DNA of 64,000 nt from Eledone cirrhosa (Eukaryota; Mollusca; Cephalopoda; Octopoda; Eledonidae). Positions 33,484-45,580 of this stretch are shown piece by piece. Each line of letters starts with the position of its first letter. Within the stretch, counting starts at the first letter, position 1. The stretch covers positions 160,331,712-160,395,711 of the forward strand of contig OZ024743.1 of NCBI GenBank assembly GCA_964016885.1, given 5' to 3'. A model generated the notes under the pieces. The model was not told where the DNA came from and did no database searches. It saw only the letters and a program-made list of their open reading frames with translations. The position numbers and the translations under genes are program-made.

Positions 33484-33830
33484 TAAACGGAATAGAAAAT
33501 GCTGACAAATTGTTCACAGTGAAAAATAATTTAATTAGGAATAAATGAGAATTAGTAATTGTTTTGGTTAGTATTCAGTTTTGCTTTTAAGTTTTACCGG
33601 TTGCGCATTTCTAAATGCTTTTCAAAAATAATGTTGAGATAGAGCGTCCGTGATGTTTGCTGGACGCTCTATTTCAAAATTATTTTTGAAAAGCATTTAG
33701 AAATGCGCAACCGGTAAAACTTAAAACCAAAACTGAATACTAACCAATACAATTACTAATTATCATTTATTCTTAATTAAACTATTTTTCACTGTGAACA
33801 ATTTGTCAGCATTTTCTATTCCGTTTACCA
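33481..33830. repeat. 350-bp palindromic element (169-bp arms, 12-bp loop)
   Basis: Left arm 33481-33649 starts TGGTAAACGGAATAG; right arm 33662-33830 ends CTATTCCGTTTACCA. The loop is GTGATGTTTGCT. Arms are nearly identical, bounded by TATA on both sides, as for a TA-targeting foldback/MITE. Both arms carry GAAATGCGCAACCGG. A single-arm copy lies at 43738-43920. Confidence 0.92.
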
Positions 33831-33866
33831 ATATATAATAACTTGTGTGTTACACCTCTATTCTTT

Positions 33867-33869
<3 letters not shown>

Positions 33870-33937
<68 letters not shown>

Positions 33938-33943
33938 AAAGAG

Positions 33944-34032
<89 letters not shown>
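33870..34032. repeat. (TA)n then (GATA)n and (GA)n microsatellite
   Basis: TA 33871-33933, GATA units 33944-33962, GA run 33963-34032. Confidence 0.98.
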
Positions 34033-34033
<1 letters not shown>

Positions 34034-34404
34034 GAAGAATAAAGCAGTGTTCTGGACTATTTTACTAATATCGTCTTTGCTGTTTTGCGCATTTCAATGT
34101 CATCAATTATGGATTTGATACGACCTCGTCGGGCAGTTATTATGTAAATGTCTATACTGTGATATGCTCCGGACGAGTATTGTTGATTTCATCAGCTCTA
34201 ACTTGACAAACATAAACTTTGATCAAGGACTCTCTATCTAACACCAATTGGGGCTTGTCCACTTCAAACATTGGTTGAAAATAGTCCATCTATGATCGCT
34301 TCCCTTCAGTTCGACCTCCCATTAATGATTAGAGGGCTATTTGAACTTTTGGGGTATTTCATGTCTATGAGTGCAGGTTTCTTCAATGGTGAGTTTTGGG
34401 TTTA

Positions 34405-34590
34405 TTGGCACCAGGTCAAATAAATGGCCGGCAATTCCAGTACCCACATAATTGTAAATTCACTTTGTCTGTACTTAATTTTATCGACTGTGGAAAGATG
34501 AAATGCAAAGTTAATCTCGGTGGGATTTGAAATCAGAACGCAACAGAAGAAAACTAAATACCACAAAATATTACTTTGACGGATAACTTT
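34405..34590 (-). mobile_element. Diverged tRNA-derived SINE (second subfamily)
   Basis: On the minus strand: B box CTGATTTCAAATCCCACCG, then AGATTAACTTTGCATTTC, the worn central block CGATAAAATTAAGTACAGAC, and a tail region with GGCCATTTATTTGACC. The head is unclear beyond 34570. Confidence 0.65.
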
Positions 34591-35201
34591 ATGGACCCGG
34601 ACAGATATAAGGCAGAGTCGATTGGAGTGAAAATTGAGTTTAGAAAGTATATAGATGTATCTATATACCAATGATCATATTGTCGGATGCTCTAATGGTT
34701 TGACCAAATAGCCACCCTTTACAATGTTTGGTATTCGAAATGAAACAACGAAGAAATGTTGCACGAAAAAGTACTGATCTTTCATATCTACTTTTATTGC
34801 CACAAATAAAAAGATTTTAACATTAGATTCGTAAACATATACTATACTCTAGTCAATTCAATTGATACTACAAGTTAGTAATCATAACAAAATAAGTACT
34901 GGAAGACTTCATAACTTAAAATTGAAAAACAAAACACTAGCAGCATGTCTAGACTTATTTTTTGATAAAGAAGAAATGGACTGTAGATCGCGTAGGTATT
35001 TTGTTTATACACACGCACACATACACAAACACGCACACATACACAAACACGCACACATACACACACACATACCCACACACATACACACACCCACACACCA
35101 CACACATACATATATAACTTTGAAAATACATATTAAAAAATGTCCCTACCAGACTTCATATATGACATTTCATACACACTTACACACTGATATATATACA
35201 G

Positions 35202-35205
<4 letters not shown>
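34591..35205. other. No recognised gene; (CA)n microsatellite inside
   Basis: CA/CACATA-rich run at 35010-35112. The 136-residue frame across it is half low complexity and has no family motif. Confidence 0.5.
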
Positions 35206-35246
<41 letters not shown>

Positions 35247-35302
35247 TTGTTTTCCAAGGTTTTTTTATATGAAATCGTGTGTCGAAACAAATATTTTTAT
35301 AC

Positions 35303-35465
35303 TTGGGGAGGGTCATATTGTTATAATATTGCCAGAAATAATAACAGAACACACTCACTGTTTGGTTGGTTTTCGCTTCTGTATTTTTTTATATCTCCAT
35401 AATTAATACATTTGGCAATCAATGTTTATCATTGATTGACCACCGGTTAAAAATACAGATATAAA

Positions 35466-35517
<52 letters not shown>

Positions 35518-36678
35518 ATCAGAGTTCTTTCGTTGCACATCTGCAACATCATAAGTAGAACTACTATGTTTCCTCCAATTGTATTGTATTGTAATGTCTA
35601 CGCCATTTTAATTTTAATTTATTTATTTATTTATTCTTGTCTCTGTCTCTGCGCGTGCGTTTGCGTGTGTGTATAATGTTTGGTGTGCGTGTTCGCGTTT
35701 GAGTGTATGTGTTTTTGTTTTTGTATTCTATCTTTGTTCACTAGTGTGTGGTTATATGTGTGTTTGTTGTTATTGTAATTGTGTATATATTTATTTGCTT
35801 ATTTATATTTCCCTTAAGTCAGTATTGTTCGCTTGAGTATGGTTGTTGTTGTTATTGCATCCGTTCTTTCTGTTCAACTTCGTTCTTCTTAGTTCTAACT
35901 CAGTTGCTTCTCTGATATTTCTACCTGTTGAGTCATTTCTGCGCTTAGATATTTTAATTTCTATGTTGTCTATATTACAGTCATCTTGTTGTCTGGCGTG
36001 TTCGTATAGTACTGAACCATTTTTTTGTCCATTTAGTTCCCCCAGTGTTGGTCTATTCTTTATTCTATGCTTCGAACTGTCTCACCTATGTATGTCGTTG
36101 TCATGTTTCTGCAATTACCCTCTGTACATCTTATGCTACAGACTACATTTCTAGTTTTACAATTTATCTTGGGGTACATTCTACATATAACGCATTTCGT
36201 ATTTGTAGAGTGGGTTTTCTTAAAGGGGTATGTCTTGCTGATCAGGGATTTGATGGTACTTCCTGGCTTTTCTACCACTTTAATCTTTAAATGTGTCTTT
36301 CTTAGGGCCTTTCTATATTGGTTAGCTAATTTCCCTCCAGGGGTAGCATCCACGAACATGACACTCTGGTATCTTTGGTTGCCGTACCATGAAGTGGCTT
36401 TCCCTATCTTATGTTTAGTCCCATCTAAGCTATTCCATGATTTTCTCCTGTATAATGGGCAAATTCCTTTCATGTCCATTTCTATGAGGGTCTTATATTT
36501 CTCCGCGGTTCCTTTGGATACTTTGATTCTGTCTCTTTGGTTGTCGTCAGAGAACTACATTGATTGCCAAATAAATTAACTATAGAAATCTAAAAGATAC
36601 AGAAGCGAAATCCAACCAAACAGTGAGTGTGTTCTGTTATTACTTCTGGCAATATTATAATAATATGACCCTCCCCAA
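35303..36678 (-). mobile_element. GIY-YIG element bounded by 123-bp inverted repeats
   Basis: 35303-35425 (TTGGGGAGGGTCATATTG...GGCAATCAATGT) is the near-exact reverse complement of 36557-36678. Between them lies a minus-strand ORF with a GIY-YIG-like nuclease motif (35803-36556). Penelope-like retroelements can carry terminal repeats in inverted orientation, which fits. No RT is present, so this would be a deleted copy. A (TA)n tract at 35467-35512 sits inside. Both repeats are flanked outside by TG or TA microsatellites. Confidence 0.6.
35803..36556 (-). pseudogene. GIY-YIG nuclease-like C-terminal ORF
   Basis: Frame 36060-36479 continues upstream in frame to about 36556. It reads WNSLDGTKHKIGKATSWYG, SVMFVDATPGGKLANQY, then CVICRMYPKINCKTRNVVCS and TTTYIGETVRSIE. 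A small deletion near 36050 shifts the frame, after which IKNRPTLGELNGQKNGSVLY, EHARQQDDCNIDNIEI and REATELELRRTKLN follow to a stop at 35803. YIGET plus a downstream Arg and EHA spacing fit a GIY-YIG nuclease; the upstream Cys residues resemble the zinc-binding part seen before GIY-YIG in Penelope-like elements. The parent clade is unknown. Confidence 0.65.
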
Positions 36679-36697
36679 TATATATATATATATATAG

Positions 36698-37242
36698 GGA
36701 AAAGCGAAGTAGTTTCAGATGTTCAAGTCTTTTAATAATAATTGTTTCTACTTTAGGCACAAGGCCAGCAATTACCCAGTGCATTACTGATACTTTATTT
36801 TATCGACCCCGTAAGGATGAAAGGCAAAGTCAAATAATAATGCTGTGATATATATGTCAATGGCGACAGTGGCCACTCTGTTCTGTGTGCCAGTGTCGCG
36901 ACATGGTCAGACAGCTTATTACATAATAAGGTTATGTTTCCGAGGCAATCCAAATTGAATCGACATGGGAACTGACGAAGTGTGTGCTTTTGGGTTCTTC
37001 ATCCGGTGGGGGTGAATTGGTACTCACAAGGGAACGGATGAAGAACCCAAAAGCACACATCTCGTCTGTTCCCATGTCGATTCAATTTGGATTGCCTCGG
37101 AAACATAACCTTATTATGTAACAAGCTGACTGACGATGTCGCGACACTGGCATACAGAACAGTGTGGCCACTGTCGCCATTGAAATATATATCACAGCAT
37201 TATTATTAAAAGACTTGAACATCTGAAACTACTTCGCTTTTC
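36698..37242. repeat. Large palindrome with a SINE nested in its left arm
   Basis: The left arm 36698-37005 (minus the SINE at 36742-36831) pairs with the right arm 37035-37242; spacer about 29 bp. Arm sequence from GGAAAAGCGAAGTAGTTTC inward to TTTTGGGTTCTTCATCCG, with few mismatches. No ORF. Flanked on the left by (TA)n. Confidence 0.9.
36742..36831 (-). mobile_element. 5'-truncated SINE inside a palindrome arm
   Basis: TTGTTTCTACTTTAGGCACA to GATGAAAGGCAAAGTC: the 3' half of the main SINE, minus strand. The uninterrupted right arm has TTTTAATAATAATGCTG. The copy on the left has AATAATAA on both sides of the SINE, a 7-8 bp target duplication. Confidence 0.88.
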
Positions 37243-37324
37243 CTCATTCGATATTTACTCCGTCACTCCTATGTGGAATAATACGTTGAGTGCTTGAATT
37301 GAATTGCATCAATGTTTACCCTAA

Positions 37325-37390
<66 letters not shown>
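37325..37390. repeat. (TA)n microsatellite
   Basis: Pure TA run with one TG near the end. Confidence 0.98.
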
Positions 37391-37399
<9 letters not shown>

Positions 37400-37668
37400 A
37401 AATATAAAACAATCAAATTTTAGTTTAATACATTTAATTGCTGACAATTGTTTCTTCCGGACGAATGCCTGGAATCATATACAATGTTTAAACTAGTAAT
37501 TATAATCCTAGTCGTCAGAACCTTGATAAAGATACATTCCTATTGAGAGTGTCAGTGACAACATATTGAAAAGCAGGAGTGACAAAAAGATGTTATGTTA
37601 CAGATATCACAGTATATCTTATATTATTTTATTTGCATTCTGCATTACACAACATTTACTAACGGGTG
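37391..37668. other. Sequence sharing an inverted match with 38120-38300
   Basis: AAATTTTAGTTTAATACATT, GCTGACAATTGTTTCTTCC, TAATCCTAGTC and TGTCAGTGACA reappear in inverted orientation at 38297, 38280, 38205 and 38157. Two roughly 180-bp inverted arms therefore flank the SINE at 37669. No ORF. Confidence 0.6.
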
Positions 37669-37856
37669 AATTGGCAGTATCGGTAGAGGGTCGGACGCCA
37701 TGCTTTGACGCATAGAGTTACGGCCCTTGCCATTCTGAGTTCAAATCCCGCCGAGGTTAACTTTGCCTTTCATCCTTACGGGGTCGATAAAATAAAGTAC
37801 CAGTAATGTACTGGGTAATTTGATGGCCTTGTGCCAATAGTAGAAACAGTTATCAT
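37669..37856 (+). mobile_element. Cephalopod-type tRNA-derived SINE, full length
   Basis: AATTGGCAGTATCGGTAGAG start, B box GAGTTCAAATCCCGCCG, central GGGGTCGATAAAATAAAGTA, tail TAGTAGAAACAGTTATCATT. Differs from the 18771 copy at only a handful of positions. Confidence 0.93.
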
Positions 37857-39345
<1,489 letters not shown>

Positions 39346-39347
39346 GA

Positions 39348-40402
39348 TTAGGTAGGGTGTGAGGGAAGTAACTCTTGTAAATGTTTGATGGTTTGTTGCA
39401 GTTTTAGATTGGTCCGATTTTTAGGGCATTGAGTAGTGGTTGATATCTTGTCCGATATCTTTTTAGCCTTAACTCTCCTGCTCTGAGCCTGTGCTACAAT
39501 AAACCCAGAGTCCTGGTGTTTCTCCAGTGCAAGGCGCATACAATAGTCCACTACGATGATAAAAAGTAGGGAGCCAATGTATCTCCCTGGAGCACTCCAG
39601 CCAGTATCTCAAAGAACTCTGTCATCCCATCAGGTGTAATGATTTGGGCTTTGGTGTTGGTGTAGAGCAGTGATATCAGTTCCACTAGCTTCTTGGGGAT
39701 TCCATAAGCCTGTAAGATATTAATTAGGCAGTGACGGTCCACAGAATCAAAGGCCTTCCTAAAGTCAATGAAAACCATCTGGTAGAGAATGTTGAGAAGC
39801 AAGAGGGGATCACTAATGTAGGCGGGAAGCCGCTAGAATTGGTTGAGGACTTCCTGTATTTGGGAGCAAAGATTGGGAATACAGAAGATGATGTGGTTGA
39901 GAGGAAATGCAAAGCCTGGGCGACGTGCCACAGCTTGAGATCGGTGTGGAAGTCGGACCTTCGTAAAGACCTGATAATCCGCTTCTTCATTGCTATAGTG
40001 GAGTCTGTGCTGCTGTACGGGTCTGAGACTTGGACACTGACCAAGAAACTCACTAAGATGGTGGATGCTCTGAACATTAATCAGTATACACAGAGGATGA
40101 AAAACTCAGAGATGTATGGGAGCCTCCCAAAAGTCAGTTCAAAAGTGATACAGAGGAGACTGAGGTTAGCTGGACATGCTCACCGACATCTAGAGTTGAC
40201 ATTGCACTCAGTGCTCCTGTGGGAGCCCCTACATGAACACACTGGAAGAGGAAGACCAATGTTAACTTATGTTGATGCCCTAAGGACAGACACTGGTCTG
40301 TTGGAGACGCAGGACATGGCAGCGGTAATGAGGGACAGAGACCGCTGGAGAGAACTCGTCCATGGATCTCGGGAATTTTACAAGCCCTATATATATATAT
40401 AA
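39348..40402 (+). mobile_element. LINE fragment with 5' inversion (RT half inverted)
   Basis: Left half is on the minus strand. Frames 39551-39802 and 39348-39551 read FIDFRKAFDSVDRHCLINIL (RT motif A), AGVLQGDTLAPYF (motif B), and DYCMRLALEKHQDSGFIVAQ up to RVKAKKISD, just before the expected FADD. Right half, plus strand (39795-40402), carries the post-RT region: VEDFLYLGAKIGNTEDDV, KAWATCHSLRSVWKSDLRKD, ESVLLYGSETWTLTKKL and LEWEPLHEHTGRGRP-like sequence. The junction is at about 39790 and joins the 5'-most parts of both halves, as expected from twin priming. The FADD block is lost. Confidence 0.85.
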
Positions 40403-40432
40403 GAAGAAATTAAAAGATGGTTAAGAAAGTTC

Positions 40433-40500
40433 CGTGTATTTTATTATGCGCATTTCAAAAACAAATATCATCCTGGGACGATATTTGCGTTCTCATCAGA
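40433..40500 (-). other. Hairpin with hammerhead-like core strings
   Basis: Minus strand: CTGATGA (40499-40493), an 8-bp stem CAAATATC/GATATTTG around a short loop, then GAAA and the self-complementary ATGCGCAT (40453-40446), then AATAA. The order resembles a hammerhead core, but bases next to the stem do not pair well. Low confidence as a ribozyme; the hairpin itself is clear. Confidence 0.35.
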
Positions 40501-41750
40501 TAAAATAGGGAGACATGATATGAAGCTTAAAAAAAACAAAAAAACTTGTGAGCAAGGTAGTGTCTAAACAACATATGATAAATAAATTTAAAAGGATATA
40601 GGAGATTGGAAAAAAGGAAAACAATGGGAGAAAAGTAAGGAAGAGGAAGAAAGGAAAAAAGAAAAAAGAAGAAAAGGATAACGGAGGAAGAGTATAAGAA
40701 GGAGGAAGGAGAGAGAAAGAGAGAGAGATAAACATTTAAACTGAGAAACGCTGTCTCTACAGAGAAATAACTGAAAAAACAGTTGTAAATTTATAAATAA
40801 ATAAAATAAATTAAATAAATTAATAACATTTTAAAATTAAAAGTTAATGAAGTTTATGGATGATGATGCTTATGATTACAGATATAGAAATTAAGTATAC
40901 TATTTATTTAGGGTGAAGGATTTATTAAGATGTGCAAACATTTATTAAAAAAGTATTATTAAGATAAAATAAAGTGAAATAAGATAAGGTGACTGAAAAT
41001 AAAATTAAGTGATTTATAAGCTTAGAAGACGATATAGGGTCCTAGTTTGTTTCAAATGATTGTAATAGAAAAAATAATTATTTAAGTTAATACAAGCATG
41101 GTAAGAGAGAAAAACGAAAAATACGAGGAAGAAAAAATATTACGTCAAAAATTTGTTTACAAAATTCACCTAATGCTAATATTAATAGATTTGAAGTAAA
41201 AAATTGGGAAATATAGCTACTTATAAAGTAATGTTGAGAAAAAAAAAATGATATAAAGATGAACTATTTAAAAGAAAAATGTGTATCCCCAAGAAGATAA
41301 AGGAATTTACTATAGTGAATTAAAAAGTTAAAAAATTACAAAAAATTATTAAAAGAAATTAAAAAAGTAAACAATTAGGGCACAAAAAACGTTATAGTAT
41401 GAATGAATTTGTAGAATGCACTGAAATATGGTAGAAAAAGGGGTATATGTGTAAAAAAAAAAAGAAATATATGTGTGAGAAAAAGATTTTAATCTTAATT
41501 ATGGAGTAAGATATTAGCTATATACTTGTGAAATGACCTAAGCGGTTTATGGATGCAAAGCTAAAATAAATCTGTGCGTCTATTTATTATAGAGTTAAAA
41601 TTAGAGATAATGGTAAATTTTTCCGCTAGGCACAAATTACACGTTCTGGATAGGGAAGCATTGGAATAAGCATTGGAAGAAGCATTGGAGAAGCGTTGCA
41701 AATTTTTCTCCAAGAAATTTTGTAATTAATATTTTTGTTTTTTAAGGATC
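40501..41750. other. A/G-rich then A-rich low-complexity sequence, no gene
   Basis: 40590-40730 is purine-rich (GGAAGAAAGG-like). 40750-41700 is A/T-rich with AAATTAAATAAA-like runs. No recognisable family. Confidence 0.55.
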
Positions 41751-41752
41751 AG

Positions 41753-41768
41753 ATGAGTTCTTACATAC

Positions 41769-41816
<48 letters not shown>

Positions 41817-41824
41817 GTATGTAG
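41753..41824. repeat. (TA)n inside a short palindrome
   Basis: CTTACATACATTA, TA run, TAATGTATGTAGAAG: arms around the TA tract are complementary. Confidence 0.85.
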
Positions 41825-41879
41825 AAGGGAAACAGAAATAACAACACAATCGGTACAGTATATGGAAGGGATATATTAG

Positions 41880-42169
41880 GTTAAGGCTTGATATAAAAGG
41901 AAGAGGGTTTTAACGTTTCGGACATCAGTCCTTCATCAGAAGAAAGAATGAGAAATAAGATAGATTGAGGGGACGGGCGAGTTGGAATTGGAAAAAATGT
42001 CTTTAGATAAAAATAACAGGTCCATTCATTTGACATCTCCTGCAAAACTGTTGGTGCTGGCGTTTTGTGTATGATTTATTTTTAAAAAAAGTGGATCATA
42101 GAGCGCGTCTACCTGAAATGGAAAAAAAAACGTTTTGTAAAAAGCGCTATAGTTGTTCACGTGCGTAAG

Positions 42170-42263
<94 letters not shown>

Positions 42264-42865
42264 CGTGCGTGTGTGCGTGCGTGCTATTATAAGCTAAGAC
42301 ATGTGTGTATATGTGAGTAAAAGAATGCGTGTGCATGTAAGTACAGAGCTATGAGCAAAAGTATGTTAATATAAGGGTGTGTATGTGTGTATACAGAGCA
42401 GTGAAGCGAAAAGTGGTATGAGCATATATGGTCGACCTGTATTAGGTGTACTAGGGTTGTGATAATGGACGGGTATTAGAGAAATTGGGGAGGTGAGTTG
42501 AGTCCAAGAGGGAAATTGGACCCAAGGCGTTGAATCAGACTTTGTTTAGTCCTGGTGCACGAGGCCTGTGATCGATGATGTAAAAGGATAACCAAAACTG
42601 AAACATGTAGGGAAGAATGACCAGGAGAACAGAAATGACGGGCAACAGGAGTATCGAAACCCAGTCGTATGTCCCTCAAATGCTCAGCAAAACGGCTCCC
42701 GTTTGCCCGTTATATAAAGACCCGCAAAGCGAACACCGGAGGGCATAGACAACGTGGGTGGATGTGCAGGTGAATGAGTGGCGGATACGGAAAGACCCGT
42801 TACGGCCTGTAAGAGTGGTGAGGGTGGAAATGAAGGGACAAGTGTTGCAGCGAGAACGATATAAA

Positions 42866-42870
<5 letters not shown>
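41880..42870 (-). mobile_element. Penelope-like element 3' part: GIY-YIG domain and 3' UTR
   Basis: Minus frame 42676-43017 reads [54 protein letters not shown]. It continues in another frame (42476-42679) with [20 protein letters not shown] then GHSSLHVSVLVILL. This is the cysteine-rich GIY-YIG nuclease arrangement common at the C-terminus of Penelope-like elements. YNGQTG replaces YIGQTG and there is a frameshift at about 42678. The 3' UTR runs left through a long (GT)n (42171-42275) to a CTGATGA...GAAAC motif at 41915-41939. RT is not present; the 5' side ends in (TA)n at 42872. Confidence 0.7.
42171..42275. repeat. (GT)n microsatellite
   Basis: About 50 GT units with GC interruptions toward the right end. 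Confidence 0.98.
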
Positions 42871-42871
<1 letters not shown>

Positions 42872-42934
<63 letters not shown>

Positions 42935-42947
42935 TTCAAAAGTAGGA

Positions 42948-43009
<62 letters not shown>

Positions 43010-43651
43010 AACATCAAACAATGTGTGGTTACACTCTTTACAAATTATCTCCTGTAATTGTTTGATGTGTTTACTTTAAATATATATATGTATATATATT
43101 GCCCTACTTTTGATTTAATACAAATGCCCGGATTTACTACTTGGAATCTTTGAGCATATTCCACAGGTGGTATGGCGCATGATTTTGATATTCTCAGACA
43201 TGACATACTTAATGTAATTTTGCTATTATTTACGGCTCCTAGGTTCATTAGCAGAGCTTATTATGTTGAAAGGAATCGCCTGTTATTTCTAGCTGTCGAT
43301 AAACCTATTCACACTACTGGCGTGACGGCGGAGCGATGTGTGTTTTTTTTAAACCATACGTGTTTTCCCCTGATTTGCTTCGAGTGTGTAATCATAAATA
43401 GTTTAAATCTTCTCCTTTGCCGATGATCCAAGATATGACATTTATGATTCACCGATTAATGGTGAAATATATTTCTTCAATGGAATATACAGAAAGGAGA
43501 TTAATCATTATTGCAAGGTATCTATATTAAAAGTTCTTGTTTAATTTTTAATATGTTACCCCGTAATTATATGTGGTTACACTCTTTACAAATTATCCCC
43601 TGTAATTGTTTGATGTCTTTATTTTATATATATATATCACTCTACTTTTTA

Positions 43652-43737
<86 letters not shown>
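42872..43737. other. (TA)n tracts around AT-rich sequence
   Basis: TA at 42872-42928, 42949-43005 and 43657-43737. A block CAATGTGTGGTTACACTC...CTGTAATTGTTTGATGT (43019-43066) recurs at 43569-43616, a direct repeat with 550-bp spacing. No recognised ORF. Confidence 0.6.
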
Positions 43738-43740
<3 letters not shown>

Positions 43741-43920
43741 TAAAAAGGAAAAGAAAATATTGACAAATTTTTCCAAGTGAAAAATAGTTTAATTAGGAAT
43801 AAGTATAAATTAGTAATAAGTATTGGTTAGTATTCAGTTTTAGTTTTAAGTTTTTACCGGTTGCGCATTTCTAATGCCTTTCAAAAATAATTTTGAGATA
43901 GGGCGCCCGTGATGTTTGCT
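43738..43920. repeat. Single-arm copy of the 33481-33830 palindromic element
   Basis: AGTAAAAAGGAAAAGAAAAT...GCGCATTTCTAATGCC...GGGCGCCC matches the left arm, and the loop GTGATGTTTGCT follows at 43909-43920. Then unique sequence continues (CTAATCTGAAACGTTTTGG) instead of the second arm. TA microsatellite on the left, as at the palindromic copy. Confidence 0.85.
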
Positions 43921-44340
43921 CTAATCTGAAACGTTTTGGAAATTCTTCCTGTTTTATGTGAAAAAAGTGGCTCCAGAGGTATTAAGATTTGGTTGGTTGT
44001 TGAATGTCACGTGAATAAGTACTATAAATTTCGCGCCAACTCGTGTTGCAAAAATTCTTGTAGTCAAAACAATTTTGATTGGTCGGTAGAGGTCACGTGA
44101 ATGTTAAAAATTGATTTTAGCGCGAGCTGATTTGCGCCAAATGTAGGTTTGTCGAAGAGTGTCCTTTTTCGCTTGATTGAGTACAGTTATGTTGAGAAGT
44201 CACTGAAAAAAATGTCTATTAAGACAAATATGTGTGTGTGTGTGTGTGTGTGTGTGTAGTAAACAGTTTCATTGTTGTGATAATGGTCAGTAGAGATGTG
44301 TGTGTGAGTTGCAGTCATGTTGAAAGGTCAACAGTTCAGG
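43921..44340. other. Possible 3' UTR of the adjacent Penelope-like copy, with duplicated block
   Basis: A GTCTATTAAGACAAA(T/C)ATGTGTG block precedes (GT)n twice (44213-44238 and 44341-44366), each after a GTTGA(G/A)A(A)GTCA-like string. No ORF. Confidence 0.5.
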
Positions 44341-44363
44341 TGTCTATTAAGACAAACATGTGT

Positions 44364-44426
<63 letters not shown>

Positions 44427-44460
44427 TGTGTGTGTATGTGTGTGTGTGTGTGTGTGTGGT
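44228..44460. repeat. Two (GT)n microsatellites
   Basis: 44228-44258 and 44360-44458. The second one truncates the RT reading frame of the Penelope-like copy. Confidence 0.97.
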
Positions 44461-44469
44461 TCGTGGTAT

Positions 44470-45580
44470 ACTTTCATGCCAGAGGATGAAGCAATCGTCC
44501 AGATATCTCTTCCAGTTCTTTTCTATGTGTTGGAAGAAGTGGTTGCCGTATTTGTCTAGAACTTTGCAGTAGAGAATGGTTTCCAAATATCCCATGACAA
44601 GGTTGGCGTATGAGGGGGCTACTTTCGTGCCCATGGCAGTCCCAGATTTCTGTCTGTAGTATTTGGCATTGAATTCGAAGAAATTGTTTTCCAAGATGAA
44701 TTTGAGTCCCTCCAACACAAATTCTGTAGGGATGCGCTGTGGGAGTTCACTAGGGAAATTTTCCATCCAGAATTGTATTGCCTCTACACCTAGGTTGTGT
44801 GGGATATTGGAATATAAATTGATGACATCAAAGGTTACTAGTAGGCTGTGTTCGTTATTGAGTGTTGTTGGGAGGTGGTTGAGTATGTCAAGGTCGTCCC
44901 TTATGAAGCTTTTTATATGGTTTAAGCAGAATATCTAGGAAGTTGCTTAGGCGGTGAGTTTCACATGTGGTGCCTGATATTATAGGTCTTAATTTAAGGT
45001 CATCAGGAGGGGCTATGTTGATGTAAACGTCTGTGGCTTGCTTGCAGGTCCTGCCTATTACTTCGCTTTTGTGTGTCTTGGGGATACTGTAGAAGAGGCT
45101 GGTTCTGCTTTTGAAATTGGTGATGTAGTTGTATTCCTTGTCTGTAAGGCCTTCTTTGTAAAGGGTTGTTAGGGATTTTAGGTTTTTCATTATTTTCTGT
45201 TGTGTGTAGTGTTGGGCCTTTTTATAATATGTTTGGTTTTCTAGAGTTTAGAGTACTAGAGTTGTGTAATAATCTGTCTCCATAAGGACTACTGCACTTC
45301 CTTTATCTGCCTCTTTGATTGTTAGGGTTTTGTCGTTTTTTAGACTGTTAAGACCATTCCATTCTTTTTTGCTTAGGTTTGGTTTTTGTTTATGTCTGTG
45401 TAGGTGGTGGTATGGGTAATTAGTAATGTGTTCGCAGAATTGATCGAGGAATTTATTCTTACCTTTTGGTGGGGTGTAGTTGCTTCTATTTCTGGCTATT
45501 GAGTCATCCTCATTGTATTTGTTGTATAGTTGTTCGCTGAGTCTTAGTTTTCTACAGAATTCTGCAATATCTTCCATCAT
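44470..45580 (-). pseudogene. Penelope-like reverse transcriptase, broken
   Basis: Three frames in order: 45248-45580 (NKFLDQFCEHITNYPYHHLH, SLKNDKTLTIKEADKGSAVV); 44888-45190 (YKEGLTDKEYNYITN, TSLFYSIPKTHKSEV, LKLRPIISGTTCETHRLSNF then LDILLKP); 44347-44888 (LVTFDVINLYSNIPHNLGVE, EFNAKYYRQKSGTAMGTKVA, PSYANLVMGYLETIL, NWKRYLDDCFILWHE). FDV..LY, GTAMGT..AP.YANL and YLDD are hallmark Penelope RT motifs. Catalytic Asp of motif A and YLDD are intact by sequence. The frame ends in Thr-His repeats encoded by (GT)n. Confidence 0.9.

Noticed and set aside
39731..40402. 223-residue frame as a single intact protein
   Set aside because: The first 20 or so residues are antisense to the inverted RT half; real LINE coding begins after the inversion junction near 39795.
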